Shown here: one piece after another, positions 47,381 through 56,260 of the stretch
How positions within the stretch are numbered: position 1 is the stretch's first letter
How the letters are laid out: each line of letters opens with the position of its first letter
Origin: Sphingobium sp. KCTC 72723
GTDB lineage: Bacteria > Pseudomonadota > Alphaproteobacteria > Sphingomonadales > Sphingomonadaceae
Length of the DNA stretch: 64,000 nucleotides
Direction: 5' to 3'
NCBI RefSeq assembly: GCF_014280435.1
Contig: NZ_CP060388.1
Location: 2,422,501 to 2,486,500, forward strand
Notes under the pieces: model-generated
The model's database searches: none
Told to the model about the DNA's origin: nothing
What the model saw: only the letters and a program-made list of their open reading frames with translations
Translations under genes and position numbers: made by a program

Positions 47381-48716
47381 ACCCATGCGTCGCATGGTTG
47401 ATCGCCGCTCCGTTCCAACCGCCTGCCGATGCGAAATCGGCGCGGCAGGACCGGCTGGCGACCCAGGCGAGAATAGTGCTGGGAAAGCCGACCAGCAACG
47501 CCCAACGCATCGCCATGCCCAGCGAATCCTCGCCATAGATCGGGCGCAATATGTCGCTGAGCCAGCCGACCAGCACCGGCCCGCCGCCAAGGCCAATAAC
47601 CTGAATCGACACCATCAGCACCGCAATCGCGGTGGCGCGCGACCGAGACGGGACCAGCCCCGCCACCACCGCCATCAGCGGCGCGGCGGACAGCCCGCCG
47701 ATCAGCATGTTGAGGCCATAGAGCGGGAACACCCGGTCGGCAGAGCCGGTCAGGATCAGCCAGCCGATGCCGGTCGCCAACGCGCCGCTGATCATCAGCA
47801 TCCACACATACCAGCGCATGTCGCGCCGCCCCAGAAAATCGGCCAGCGGCCCGCCGATCGTGTGGCCGATGGCGGAGCCGAAGAACAAAGCGCCGCCCAT
47901 CTGCAACCCGGCTTCGTTGGCGGGCATCCCGTGCGTCCGCTCCATGAAGGCAGGCGCCCAGCTAATGAAACCCATGGTCAGCAACGCATTGAGCGAGGCG
48001 GCGAGGATGAGCGGCGGCAGCGTGCGGATCGCCATCAGTTCGCGCGCGGTCTTGAGGAAGGAGGCCGGTGGGCCTGTCTCCACCGGCGCGCCATCGGCCA
48101 GCCCCGCGCGGGTATCGCGCAGGGTGAACCAGACGATAGGGGCCAGGATGAAGCCGGGAATACTGGCGAACATCAGCGTGTTGCGCCAGCCATATTCATG
48201 CACGGCCCAACCGCCCACCGCCGGGCCAAGGAAGGTGCCGAGCGATGCGCCGAGCAGGAAGATGGAGAGCGCGGTCGCGCGCTGGCGAACGGGGAACAGG
48301 TCGGCGATCCACGCCTGCGACGGGGCCGTATAGCCCCCTTCGCCAAGGCCGATGCCCGCCCGCCCGATCAGCAGCACCCAGAAGCTTTTGGCCGCGCCGC
48401 AGACGATGACCGCCGCGCTCCACAAGGTCGCGGCGAGCGCGACGATCTTGCGCTTGGACCAGCGGTCGGCCAGCCGGGCCAGCGGAATGATCGCCACGAT
48501 ATAGACAATGGCGATGATCATGTCCTTGACCATGCCGATCGCCGCGTCCGACAGACCCAGTTCACGGCGGATCGGTTCGACCATCACTACCATCAGATAG
48601 CGTTCGCCCTGCACCGACGCGGACACCAGCACCATGATGAACAGGAACCAGGACCGATAGGCCATGCTGGGCAGCGCTTCTGATAGCGCGGGCGCGCGCG
48701 GTTCGATGTCGGCCAT
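47379..48716 (-). CDS. MFS transporter, spinster-like
   Basis: 445 residues with about 12 membrane segments; GERYLMVVMVEPIRRELGLSD and PLARLADRWSKRKIV (MFS loop motif) are visible, and GRAGIGLGEGGYTAPSQAWIADL is typical of the spinster-like group that includes carriers beside aromatic and steroid catabolic genes. Inner-membrane uptake of the operon substrate is likely. 36 bp after the SDR gene. Confidence 0.85.
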   Translation of the reverse strand: MADIEPRAPALSEALPSMAYRSWFLFIMVLVSASVQGERYLMVVMVEPIRRELGLSDAAIGMVKDMIIAIVYIVAIIPLARLADRWSKRKIVALAATLWSAAVIVCGAAKSFWVLLIGRAGIGLGEGGYTAPSQAWIADLFPVRQRATALSIFLLGASLGTFLGPAVGGWAVHEYGWRNTLMFASIPGFILAPIVWFTLRDTRAGLADGAPVETGPPASFLKTARELMAIRTLPPLILAASLNALLTMGFISWAPAFMERTHGMPANEAGLQMGGALFFGSAIGHTIGGPLADFLGRRDMRWYVWMLMISGALATGIGWLILTGSADRVFPLYGLNMLIGGLSAAPLMAVVAGLVPSRSRATAIAVLMVSIQVIGLGGGPVLVGWLSDILRPIYGEDSLGMAMRWALLVGFPSTILAWVASRSCRADFASAGGWNGAAINHATHG

Positions 48717-48752
48717 AAATTTCCTCGCCTTTATCGTCTGTCGGGAGTGGGC

Positions 48753-49508
48753 CTACATCGCCGCCGTGTCGGCGGTCGGGCGGATCAGGATTTGCGATAC
48801 GTTCGCCCTTGCGGGCAATGAGGTGATGAAAAGGATCGCTTGCGCGATGTCGTCGGGCTGCATCGCGCTGTCCTTCCCCACATGGTCGGTCATCGCCGCG
48901 CGCATCGCCGGATCGCTGATGCCGTCCGCCACCTCCGTCGCGGTCGCGCCCGGCTCCACGATAGCGACGCGGATGCCCGCCCCGCCTACTTCCTGCCGCA
49001 GGCTTTCAGTCAGGCCGGTCAGGCCGAACTTGCTGGTGGAATAGGGACCAAACAGCCCCGCCGCGCGCCGCCCGGCAGTGGAGGAAATGTTGATGATGTC
49101 GCCGCTGCCCTGAGCTTTCATCGGGCCGATCGCCGCCTTACAGGTGTAGAGCGTGCCGAGCAGGTTGATGTCGATCACGCGGCGCCATTCGTCGAGCGAC
49201 AGGCTTTCCACCCCGCCCGACTGGATGACACCGGCGGAATTGACGAGAATGTCGATGCGGCCAAGCTGTGCGACAGTGTCGGTCACGGCGCGGGTTGCCT
49301 CCGCCTCCACCGCCACGTCGCCGGGCAGGGCGATGGCCTTGCCACCCGCGCCATGGATGCGATCGACCAGTGCGCCGAGCCGGTCGACGCGCCGGGCCGA
49401 CAGCGCGACCGTTGCCCCGGCCTGCGCCAGCGCCAGTGCGGCGGCTTGCCCGATGCCCGACGACGCGCCTGTCACCAGCGCGACCTTTCCTGCAAGGCTG
49501 CCTGCCAT
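48753..49508 (-). CDS. Short-chain dehydrogenase/reductase
   Basis: 251-residue classical SDR: TGASSGIG, NSAG, INISSTAGRR, YSTSK. Arg in LSARRVDR after the second strand favours NADP(H). The ATG at 49508 follows GAGGATCGGAT. It lies 79 bp after the LuxC-like reductase gene and could interconvert the aldehyde product with an alcohol. Confidence 0.85.
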   Translation of the reverse strand: MAGSLAGKVALVTGASSGIGQAAALALAQAGATVALSARRVDRLGALVDRIHGAGGKAIALPGDVAVEAEATRAVTDTVAQLGRIDILVNSAGVIQSGGVESLSLDEWRRVIDINLLGTLYTCKAAIGPMKAQGSGDIINISSTAGRRAAGLFGPYSTSKFGLTGLTESLRQEVGGAGIRVAIVEPGATATEVADGISDPAMRAAMTDHVGKDSAMQPDDIAQAILFITSLPARANVSQILIRPTADTAAM

Positions 49509-49587
49509 ATCCGATCCTCTCCTGCCTGTTGCGGCGATGATCACCCGAAGGCGCATCGCCGCACAAGGCGAGCGGGCGACATATCGC

Positions 49588-51006
49588 TCAGGCGTCCTCC
49601 TCGCTCATCCAGCGGACCAGATGCTGCATCGGGAACATGCCGTCATGGGTGCCGCCCGCGACATGCTTCGCCGCGCCGCCCAGCCGCACCACCCGCTGCG
49701 CCCCCGCGCTGGCCAATCGGTCGCGCAAGTCTGTCTTGCGTTCGGGCGGATAGACGCCGATCGTCTGGGTCGCGACGTTCACATATTTGATCGCAGCGTC
49801 CAGAGACGCGACATGGACGACATTGGCGGTCTTGTTGCTGGGGTGGAAATCGACCGGCTCGTCGGTCAGGATGACAAGGCCGCGCCCGTCGGGCTTGCCC
49901 CAGACCTTGCAGTCGTCGCCCATCAGTTGCAACATTTCGATCTCGTCGCGTATTTCGCGCGGCGGGGGCGGTGCGTCGGCGGACGCGGTTTCGCGGTCCA
50001 ACGCCAGCCGGTCGGCGAGGCGGGCGCAGAAATCCTCCACCCCGGCCCGGTCGCCCTCGACGAACAGGAAGCGGCTGGCAAGGCAGGCTTCCTGGTTCAT
50101 GGTCGCGACGTCGATCGCGGCGGATTCGGCGACGTCGGCGATCACGTCAGGGTGGAAGCCTTCGGGACCGATCATTGAAATCGACGTCTTGGGATCGAAC
50201 GACACCATCTGAAGGCCGGGACCGATATATTGGATGACGTTCCTGATCGCGTCGCCGCCGCCCCAGGCGACGATCCGGTCGAAATATTGCGGGCGGTAAA
50301 GCGTCCCTTCGATCCGCGTGTCGCCGCCGCGCCAATAGACTGCCGACATGGACTGGACCACCGGGTGGCTGGGGTCGACTTCCGCCATGGTGCGCAGCAT
50401 AGCGACGCAGGTGAAAGGATCGCTCGACGGCATTTTGTAGAGGTTGACCGCCTTGACCAGCGCGCCCTGCGCGATGGAGGAGATGCAGCCGGTGGGGGAA
50501 TTGCCCGCCAGCATATGCACCATGCGCAGGGGGAAGGCGCGCAGCGATCCGCGATTGCCATGCGCATCAGTGCGGTCGACCCAGCGATCCAGCGCCTGCG
50601 GGTTGAGGAAGCTGGATTCGATGCTGCCCATCAGCCCGTCCCGCGTCAGGAAATGCTTTGCCCGGCGGAAGAGATTTTCGACCACGCGGCGCGGCAACGG
50701 GTTGACCTTGACCGTATGTTCCAGCGCCTCGCGCAGATGGGGATTGGTTTCAAAGTCCATCCGCTTGCCCGCTTCGACCAGAAAATCGACGATCTCGGTC
50801 GTCGGCACGTCGTAGAGCGGTGGCAGTTCGGATCGCGGCGTCACCAGCGCGTTGAGGTCGATGGCGGGAGTGGCAAAATCCACGCCCAGATCGCGCAAGC
50901 GGTGGCGGACCGCGTCGCCCTGGACCAGCGTGCCGCGCACGAAATGGGCGACGGGGATCGCGGCAGGCGCGGCGTCTATGGCGGCGCTTTTCTCAAGGAC
51001 AGTCAT
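49588..51006 (-). CDS. LuxC-like acyl-CoA reductase
   Basis: 472 residues, the size of LuxC. The aldehyde-dehydrogenase-like core is recognisable, with MLAGNSPTGCISSIAQGALVKA (NADP(H) site region) and nucleophile Cys308 in NQEACLASR. LuxC reduces an acyl group, passed from LuxE or CoA, to an aldehyde. There is no luciferase (luxAB) here, so the role is catabolic or biosynthetic. It overlaps the LuxE-like stop by four bases. Confidence 0.85.
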   Translation of the reverse strand: MTVLEKSAAIDAAPAAIPVAHFVRGTLVQGDAVRHRLRDLGVDFATPAIDLNALVTPRSELPPLYDVPTTEIVDFLVEAGKRMDFETNPHLREALEHTVKVNPLPRRVVENLFRRAKHFLTRDGLMGSIESSFLNPQALDRWVDRTDAHGNRGSLRAFPLRMVHMLAGNSPTGCISSIAQGALVKAVNLYKMPSSDPFTCVAMLRTMAEVDPSHPVVQSMSAVYWRGGDTRIEGTLYRPQYFDRIVAWGGGDAIRNVIQYIGPGLQMVSFDPKTSISMIGPEGFHPDVIADVAESAAIDVATMNQEACLASRFLFVEGDRAGVEDFCARLADRLALDRETASADAPPPPREIRDEIEMLQLMGDDCKVWGKPDGRGLVILTDEPVDFHPSNKTANVVHVASLDAAIKYVNVATQTIGVYPPERKTDLRDRLASAGAQRVVRLGGAAKHVAGGTHDGMFPMQHLVRWMSEEDA

Positions 51007-52355
51007 GCTACACCTCTTACATAAGCGTCGACCGTGCCTGCGCAGCCGATCTTGTCGTCGCCTTCCAGATCCGCGAACCGAGCGATGTCGTCGCGGATCG
51101 ACGGGCCGCTATTGCCGCAGGCGCAGGGCCGGTAGTCGAGCGCGATCCTGTCGCCAGTAATGACCCCGCCCCAGCGACCATCGAGCGAGAGGTCGAAGAA
51201 AGCAGCGCGTCCTTCGACCTCCCCCTGCCCATCATGGTCGAGCAGCGCGTCGCCATCCTTGTTCAGGATCATCGGCACGATCCATGGCGGGACATGATAG
51301 CGCCCGCCGTCCCGGCATTTGGGCATCCCGCTGTTGAGTTCCTGCATCGAATAATTCTGGAAATGGCGCCCTTGCGGGATGTTGAACGTGTCATGCACGA
51401 ACTGCTGATAATCATCGGGCAGTTGCGCCCGCTTGAGGCCGCCGCCGATATAGATGCAGTTGTCGGGGTTGAAATCCTGCGCGCTATAGCCGCGTTCCCG
51501 CACTTCCCTCGCGACATGATAGAGCGCGTTCCACATGCCTGCGATATAGAGTTTGTCGGCGCGATGTTCGATTATGGCGTCAGCGGCGATATGGACGGCG
51601 CGGTCCATCGCGTCCTGCCGCACGCGCGACGTGTCCTCCAGCTCGGCAATGTCCGCGGGCAGCGCGGTGCCGTCGGCAATGCCCTTGCGCAGCACGACCA
51701 TGCGGGTCAGCGACCCGACGGTGATCGGCGGGACGGGATATTGGAACATAGGCTTGGCCGGATCGCCAAAGGCGTCGCGCTGGGCTTCACCGATGATGTC
51801 ATTCTTTGGGACTTTGGCCACCGGAGCGAGGCCCATGATGCGGCGGTCGCGATTGGGCTGCACCCCCGATCCCCAGGCGAACACATTGACGGTGTCGATT
51901 TTCGACCAGTCCATGTCGGCCTGCGACGCGATCAGCATCGCGGATTTGCCAGTGGTGCCACTGGAACAGGACACATAATGGCCCGCTGCGGCCAGCCGGT
52001 CGATCCATTCATCGACATTGCTGATGCCGTCCAGATCCACGCCTGTGACAGGGTGCGCGGAAATCGTGTTCAGCCACTGGGTCAGCTTGTCCCACCGTTC
52101 CTGCATCAGCCACGCTTCGGGATAGCTTTTATAGGCGGTGTGCGGGAACAGCAGCTTGACCGCATCGTCCAGCGATCCGACCGCGTCGATCCCCGCTTCG
52201 CGTGCGCGGTGGCCGAGCAGGCGGATGACGTCCTTCTTTTCCTGAAAACGTTCGTCCAGCGCCGCGACCTGCGCATCGCGCAATTGCGTGTGGGGAATGT
52301 TGAACCTGGTATCCGAACCGGCGAGTTCGGTCAGGCGATCGACCTGCACACCCAT
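51003..52355 (-). CDS. LuxE/PaaK-like acyl-activating enzyme
   Basis: 450 residues. The AMP-binding loop SCSSGTTGKSAM (129-140) marks the acyl-adenylate family; overall pattern (FQNYSMQELNSGMPKC, YHVPPWIV) resembles LuxE acyl-protein synthetases. A C-terminal PCACGNSGPSIR could supply the acyl-accepting cysteine. The ATG at 52355 follows AAGGAGAAGGAT. A longer open frame overlaps the divergent TetR gene and is rejected. It would activate a carboxylic acid and hand it to the LuxC-like reductase. Confidence 0.82.
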   Translation of the reverse strand: MGVQVDRLTELAGSDTRFNIPHTQLRDAQVAALDERFQEKKDVIRLLGHRAREAGIDAVGSLDDAVKLLFPHTAYKSYPEAWLMQERWDKLTQWLNTISAHPVTGVDLDGISNVDEWIDRLAAAGHYVSCSSGTTGKSAMLIASQADMDWSKIDTVNVFAWGSGVQPNRDRRIMGLAPVAKVPKNDIIGEAQRDAFGDPAKPMFQYPVPPITVGSLTRMVVLRKGIADGTALPADIAELEDTSRVRQDAMDRAVHIAADAIIEHRADKLYIAGMWNALYHVAREVRERGYSAQDFNPDNCIYIGGGLKRAQLPDDYQQFVHDTFNIPQGRHFQNYSMQELNSGMPKCRDGGRYHVPPWIVPMILNKDGDALLDHDGQGEVEGRAAFFDLSLDGRWGGVITGDRIALDYRPCACGNSGPSIRDDIARFADLEGDDKIGCAGTVDAYVRGVA

Positions 52356-52398
52356 ATCCTTCTCCTTGCCTGAAAAGCGTCGATGCTTTAATAGCACC

Positions 52399-52410
52399 TG
52401 ATACGTTTCA
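52399..52410. promoter_or_regulatory. Candidate TetR operator between the LuxE-like and TetR genes
   Basis: TGATACGTTTCA, a 12-bp palindrome with one mismatched pair, centred on ACGT. It lies midway in the 90-bp divergent gap. A second, TTGCGCAA (52430-52437), is a perfect 8-bp palindrome next to the TetR start. Confidence 0.35.
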
Positions 52411-52445
52411 TTATTCACGATTCGCAACTTTGCGCAAGGGCCATA

Positions 52446-53105
52446 ATGATGCTGGTCATGGACAGCTTCTCCCCCGACCGAACCGGACGCGCCGGACGCC
52501 CCACTGCGCAACAGGCACAGGCGCGCCATGCGCAGTTGCTCGACACCGCGCTCGACATGTTCCTCGACAAGGGGTTCGAGCTGACGACGATGGAGGGGAT
52601 TGCCGCTGCCGTCGGCATGACCAAGCGGACGATCTATGCGCGCTACCCGGAGAAGGCGGCGCTGTTCCTGGCGGCGGTCAGTCGCGCGATCGAGCGGACG
52701 GCGACCCGGCCCGACGCGATGCGCGCGGTGGAGAGCGATGATCTGGAAGCGACGCTGATCGCGCTGGCGCGGCTGCGCATCGCGGACCTTTCCACACCCG
52801 AAGGCGTGCGGCTGCGGCGGATCGTCACGACCGAATCCTACCGCTTTCCCGAAATATTGATGCTGTCCTACGACCATGGCGCGCGGCCGGTGGCCGATTA
52901 TCTGGTCGACCTGCTGCGCCGTCACGATAGCGCGGGGGCGGTTTGCGTGGCGCGGCCGGACATGGCAGCCAGTCTGTTCCTGACCATGGTGCTGGGCGGC
53001 CCCGTGCGGCTGATCGCATCGCCCCAGGCCATGAGCGCGGCGGAAATCGACGATTGGGTGCAGGCGGCGGTCCGCCTGTTCCTCAACGGTGTCAGACGGA
53101 CATAA
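52446..53105 (+). CDS. TetR-family regulator
   Basis: About 219 residues. HTH near residues 31-75 (LLDTALDMFLDKGFELTTMEGIAAAVGMTKRTIYARY), a C-terminal domain of the AefR-like type. Three ATG codons lie at 52446, 52449 and 52458; the first is taken. Divergent from the LuxE-LuxC operon and followed after 20 bp by an MFS gene, so it may control both. Confidence 0.85.
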   Translation: MMLVMDSFSPDRTGRAGRPTAQQAQARHAQLLDTALDMFLDKGFELTTMEGIAAAVGMTKRTIYARYPEKAALFLAAVSRAIERTATRPDAMRAVESDDLEATLIALARLRIADLSTPEGVRLRRIVTTESYRFPEILMLSYDHGARPVADYLVDLLRRHDSAGAVCVARPDMAASLFLTMVLGGPVRLIASPQAMSAAEIDDWVQAAVRLFLNGVRRT

Positions 53106-53125
53106 TATAACGACAGGAGACGAGG

Positions 53126-54343
53126 ATGGGATCGGCCTATTGGGGAGAATTGCGGACGCATTGGCGACCGCTGCTTGCCGCGACGATGGGACTGGGGTTC
53201 GGCATCGGCCTGTCCGCCTATACGATGAGCCTGTTTGCGCCCAAGTTGATTGCCGAGTTCGGCTGGACCCGGTCGCAATTCGCGCTGCTGGGCAGTTTCG
53301 GGCTGCTGATGCTGATCGCGCAGCCGATCACCGGGCGGCTGACCGACCGTTTCGGGGTGCGCGCGGTGTCCGCCGTCGGCGTGCTGGCGGGGCCGAGCGC
53401 CTATATCGCCTTTGCGATGCAGCCCGGCAGCATCCGCGCCTTCTTTGCCATTGCCATGTTGCAGATCATCGTCGGCACGCTGACCACATCGCCGGTCTAT
53501 ACGCGGATCGTGGCGGAGCGGTTCGACCGGGCGCGGGGGCTGGCCTTTTCCATCGTCATGACCGGGCCGCCGCTGGTGGGGGCCGTCATTGCCCCGTTGC
53601 TGGGCGGGTTCATCGAAAGCGAGGGGTGGCGCAACGGCTATCTGCTGATCGGCGGAGTCACCATGGTGTTCGGCCTGATCGCGGTGTTCATGACGCCGCC
53701 GCATATCGGGGTTCATGCCGCGCCCGATGCGCCGGTCGAACCCAAGGCGGGCTATGGCGTGATCCTGCGCAATCCTGCTTTCTGGGTGCTGATCGTCGGC
53801 ATGATATTGGTGAATTTCCCGCAAGGGCTGGTTTCGGCGCAGATGAAGCTGGTGCTGATGGACAGCGGCGCACCGTCGCAGACCGCGACCTGGCTGATTT
53901 CCATCTATGCGATCGGCGTGCTGATCGGCCGCTTCGCCTGCGGCCTGTCGCTCGACCGGATGCAGCCGCATCATGTCGCCGCGCTGGCGCTGTCGATGCC
54001 AGCGATTGGCATGGCGCTGATGGCGTCGTCCTTCGACGCGACCATCGTGCTGGCGCTTTCCGTCGCGATGATGGGGCTGGCGCAGGGCGCGGAGGGCGAC
54101 ATTGCCGCCTATCTGGTGTCGCGCCGCTTTGGGCTGGGCGTGTTCAGCCTGGTCATGGGGCTGGTCGGCGCATCGATAGCGGGCGGCGCGGCGCTGGGAT
54201 CCCTGACGCTCAGCTATACGCTGGGCCTATGGGGCAGCTATGCGCCGTTCCTGGCGATCAGCGCGTGCGTGACGATCGTGGGGGCCGCTTTGTTCCTGAC
54301 ATTGGGCCATGGTCCGCGCAGGATGGAGGCCGTAAGCGCATGA
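53126..54343 (+). CDS. MFS transporter
   Basis: 405 residues with about 12 hydrophobic segments. GRLTDRFGVRAVSAVGVL is the MFS loop motif. The start pattern GFGIGLSAYTMSLFAPKLIAEFGWTRSQFALLGS resembles the oxalate/formate and monocarboxylate transporter group. ACAGGAGACGAGG precedes the ATG. Coupled to the next SDR by ATGA. Likely uptake of the acid or ketone substrate of the neighbouring genes. Confidence 0.85.
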   Translation: MGSAYWGELRTHWRPLLAATMGLGFGIGLSAYTMSLFAPKLIAEFGWTRSQFALLGSFGLLMLIAQPITGRLTDRFGVRAVSAVGVLAGPSAYIAFAMQPGSIRAFFAIAMLQIIVGTLTTSPVYTRIVAERFDRARGLAFSIVMTGPPLVGAVIAPLLGGFIESEGWRNGYLLIGGVTMVFGLIAVFMTPPHIGVHAAPDAPVEPKAGYGVILRNPAFWVLIVGMILVNFPQGLVSAQMKLVLMDSGAPSQTATWLISIYAIGVLIGRFACGLSLDRMQPHHVAALALSMPAIGMALMASSFDATIVLALSVAMMGLAQGAEGDIAAYLVSRRFGLGVFSLVMGLVGASIAGGAALGSLTLSYTLGLWGSYAPFLAISACVTIVGAALFLTLGHGPRRMEAVSA

Positions 54344-55203
54344 CGGATCGAGCGAAAGTCGCCGTCGTCACGGGCGCAAGCGCGGGCATAGGCAAGGAGG
54401 CGGCGCGCGCCTTGTTGCAGCAGGGGTGGCGGGTGATCGGCGTCGGGCGCGACCCGGCACGCTGCGCAACGGCAGAGGCGGAGCTGGCCGCCCTGCCCGG
54501 CGCGGATTTCGCCATGATCCGGGCAGACATGGCGCTGCTGGCGGAAACCGCGCGGGCGGCGCGGGAGATTGCAGCGATCGCGCCGCAAATCGACGCGCTG
54601 CTCAACAATGCGGGCGGGGTGATGGCGGAACGGATCATCACCGCAGAGGGGCATGAGGCGACTTTTGCGTCCAACCATCTCGCCCCGTTCCTGCTGACGC
54701 AGATATTGCTGCCCAATCTGGTGGCAGCAGCGGCGCAGTCACAACCCGGCGCGGTGCGGGTGGCGGCGGTATCGTCCACCGGCCATGAGCATTGCGACGG
54801 GATCGCATGGGACGATCTGAGCTTTGCCGAGGGGTTCGTCGGGGGGGCGGCCTATTGCCATGCCAAGCTGGCGAACATTCTGTTCATCCGAGAACTGGCG
54901 AAGCGGTTGGAAGGCACGGGCGTCGTCGCCCATGCGATGCATCCCGGCGTGGTGGCCAGCAATTTTGCCACCCACTGCGACGGACCGATGCGTGCCTATA
55001 TGGAATCGATCGCCGACCGGGCGCTGACCCCGGCACAGGCCGCAGATACGCTGGTGTGGCTGGCCAGCGGGGCGGAGCCGGGCCAGTCGAGCGGCGGCTA
55101 TTTCCACCTGCGGCAGGCCGTACCCTGTTCGGCGGCGGCGCAGGACGATGCCGCCGCCGCGCGATTGTGGGAGGTGAGCGCGGCAATCGTCGCGGGCTAT
55201 TGA
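54340..55203 (+). CDS. SDR, retinol-dehydrogenase/oxidoreductase-like
   Basis: 287 residues. TGASAGIG, LNNAGGVM, NHLAPFLLTQILLP and YCHAKLAN (Tyr-x3-Lys) place it in the retinol dehydrogenase/WWOX-like SDR group. Arg in GVGRDPARC suggests NADP(H). The frame is open far upstream across the MFS gene, but the ATGA-coupled start at 54340 is the only one that gives an SDR N-terminus. The end overlaps the convergent gene by seven bases. Confidence 0.85.
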   Translation: MTDRAKVAVVTGASAGIGKEAARALLQQGWRVIGVGRDPARCATAEAELAALPGADFAMIRADMALLAETARAAREIAAIAPQIDALLNNAGGVMAERIITAEGHEATFASNHLAPFLLTQILLPNLVAAAAQSQPGAVRVAAVSSTGHEHCDGIAWDDLSFAEGFVGGAAYCHAKLANILFIRELAKRLEGTGVVAHAMHPGVVASNFATHCDGPMRAYMESIADRALTPAQAADTLVWLASGAEPGQSSGGYFHLRQAVPCSAAAQDDAAAARLWEVSAAIVAGY

Positions 55204-56240
55204 AAGCGGGCGATGACCTGCGGCAGGTCGGCGGTGGTGCGGATGCCGGGGGCCGCCTGACAGACCGCCGCCACCGCGTTGACGGCGCGATGGGCAGTCA
55301 GGCCGGGGGTGAAGGCGGCATAATCTTCCGGCGCGACGGGGAAGCTGATGGCGACATCGAGCGGGGTGTCGCCCTGCACCAGGATGCGCCAGCCCGACGG
55401 GCGCAAGTCCCAGTCGGTGCGGTCAATGTCCCGACCGCAATACCAGTTGGCGCGGAAGCGCAGGACCGGCTGACCATGGCGCAGGCCCGATATGGTGATG
55501 CGCTGCGCCGCGACGGTGCCGGCCACAATCGTCCCGGCGGCAATGGCGATGTCACGGGTGGCCACGCCCATTTCGCCGACCGCGTCCCATGCGTCGATGG
55601 CAATCCCCGCCGCGTCGGCCAGTTGCGCCAGCGATCCGGCGAAGTCGCCCTTTACATGGTCGATCTGGCGCGGGTCGAACGTGCGCGGGGCGCGGCCAAA
55701 GCCCATGATGTTGAACAGCAGGTCGGGCGAGTCCCGGCTCGACAGATCGGCATATTCGTCGATCGTCAGCAAATCGAGCCGCCGCGACAGCGAGAGCAGC
55801 GGGATCGGCAGGGCTTCGGTGATGAAACCGGGGCTGGAGCCGGTGCTGTAGATCGACGTGCCGCCCGCGCGGCAGGCCGCCTCGATCCTGTCACGGACGG
55901 TAGCGTCCATGGAAGCGGGATGATGGAAATCGCCACGCGTCGTGACGACATTCTTGCCCGACGCGAGCAGGCGGCACAGTTCGTTCATGTCCGTTCCCTG
56001 CCGCATATAAAGGACGCAATCGGCATCCATGGCGACCAGATCATCTACCGATCCCGTCGCGATCACGCCGCACGGGTCGATGCCCGCGATCACGCCTGCG
56101 TCCCTGCCCCGCTTGGCGTCGGAATTGACCCACAGGCCGACCAGATCGAGCGCGGGATGTTCGATCAGGGTGCGGAGCGCGCGGGTGCCGACATTGCCGG
56201 TCGCCCACTGGATCACCCGGTATCGCCTGCTGGCTGTCAT
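55197..56240 (-). CDS. DapB-like NAD(P)-binding dehydrogenase
   Basis: 347 residues. VIQWATGNVGTRALRTLIEHP, LVGLWVNSDAKRGRDAG and GKNVVTTRGDFHHP match the dihydrodipicolinate reductase/2,4-diaminopentanoate dehydrogenase-like family frequently found in steroid and aromatic catabolic clusters of actinobacteria and sphingomonads. Substrate unknown. Start at 56240 follows GAGGAGAGGCA. Confidence 0.82.
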   Translation of the reverse strand: MTASRRYRVIQWATGNVGTRALRTLIEHPALDLVGLWVNSDAKRGRDAGVIAGIDPCGVIATGSVDDLVAMDADCVLYMRQGTDMNELCRLLASGKNVVTTRGDFHHPASMDATVRDRIEAACRAGGTSIYSTGSSPGFITEALPIPLLSLSRRLDLLTIDEYADLSSRDSPDLLFNIMGFGRAPRTFDPRQIDHVKGDFAGSLAQLADAAGIAIDAWDAVGEMGVATRDIAIAAGTIVAGTVAAQRITISGLRHGQPVLRFRANWYCGRDIDRTDWDLRPSGWRILVQGDTPLDVAISFPVAPEDYAAFTPGLTAHRAVNAVAAVCQAAPGIRTTADLPQVIARFQ

Positions 56241-56260
56241 TGCCTCTCCTCTTCCGGGCA

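Noticed and set aside
49588..52355. Luminescence (lux) operon
   Set aside because: LuxC- and LuxE-like genes are present but no luxA, luxB, luxD or luxG homologue is visible, so light production is not supported.
51003..52925. Extended LuxE-like frame with 190 extra N-terminal residues
   Set aside because: The extension is antisense to the TetR gene and lacks any family pattern; the ATG at 52355 has a strong ribosome site.
53089..55203. Single open frame of 704 codons covering the MFS and SDR genes
   Set aside because: Only its last 288 codons encode an SDR. The first part is an out-of-frame reading of the MFS gene; the real SDR start is the ATGA-coupled codon at 54340.
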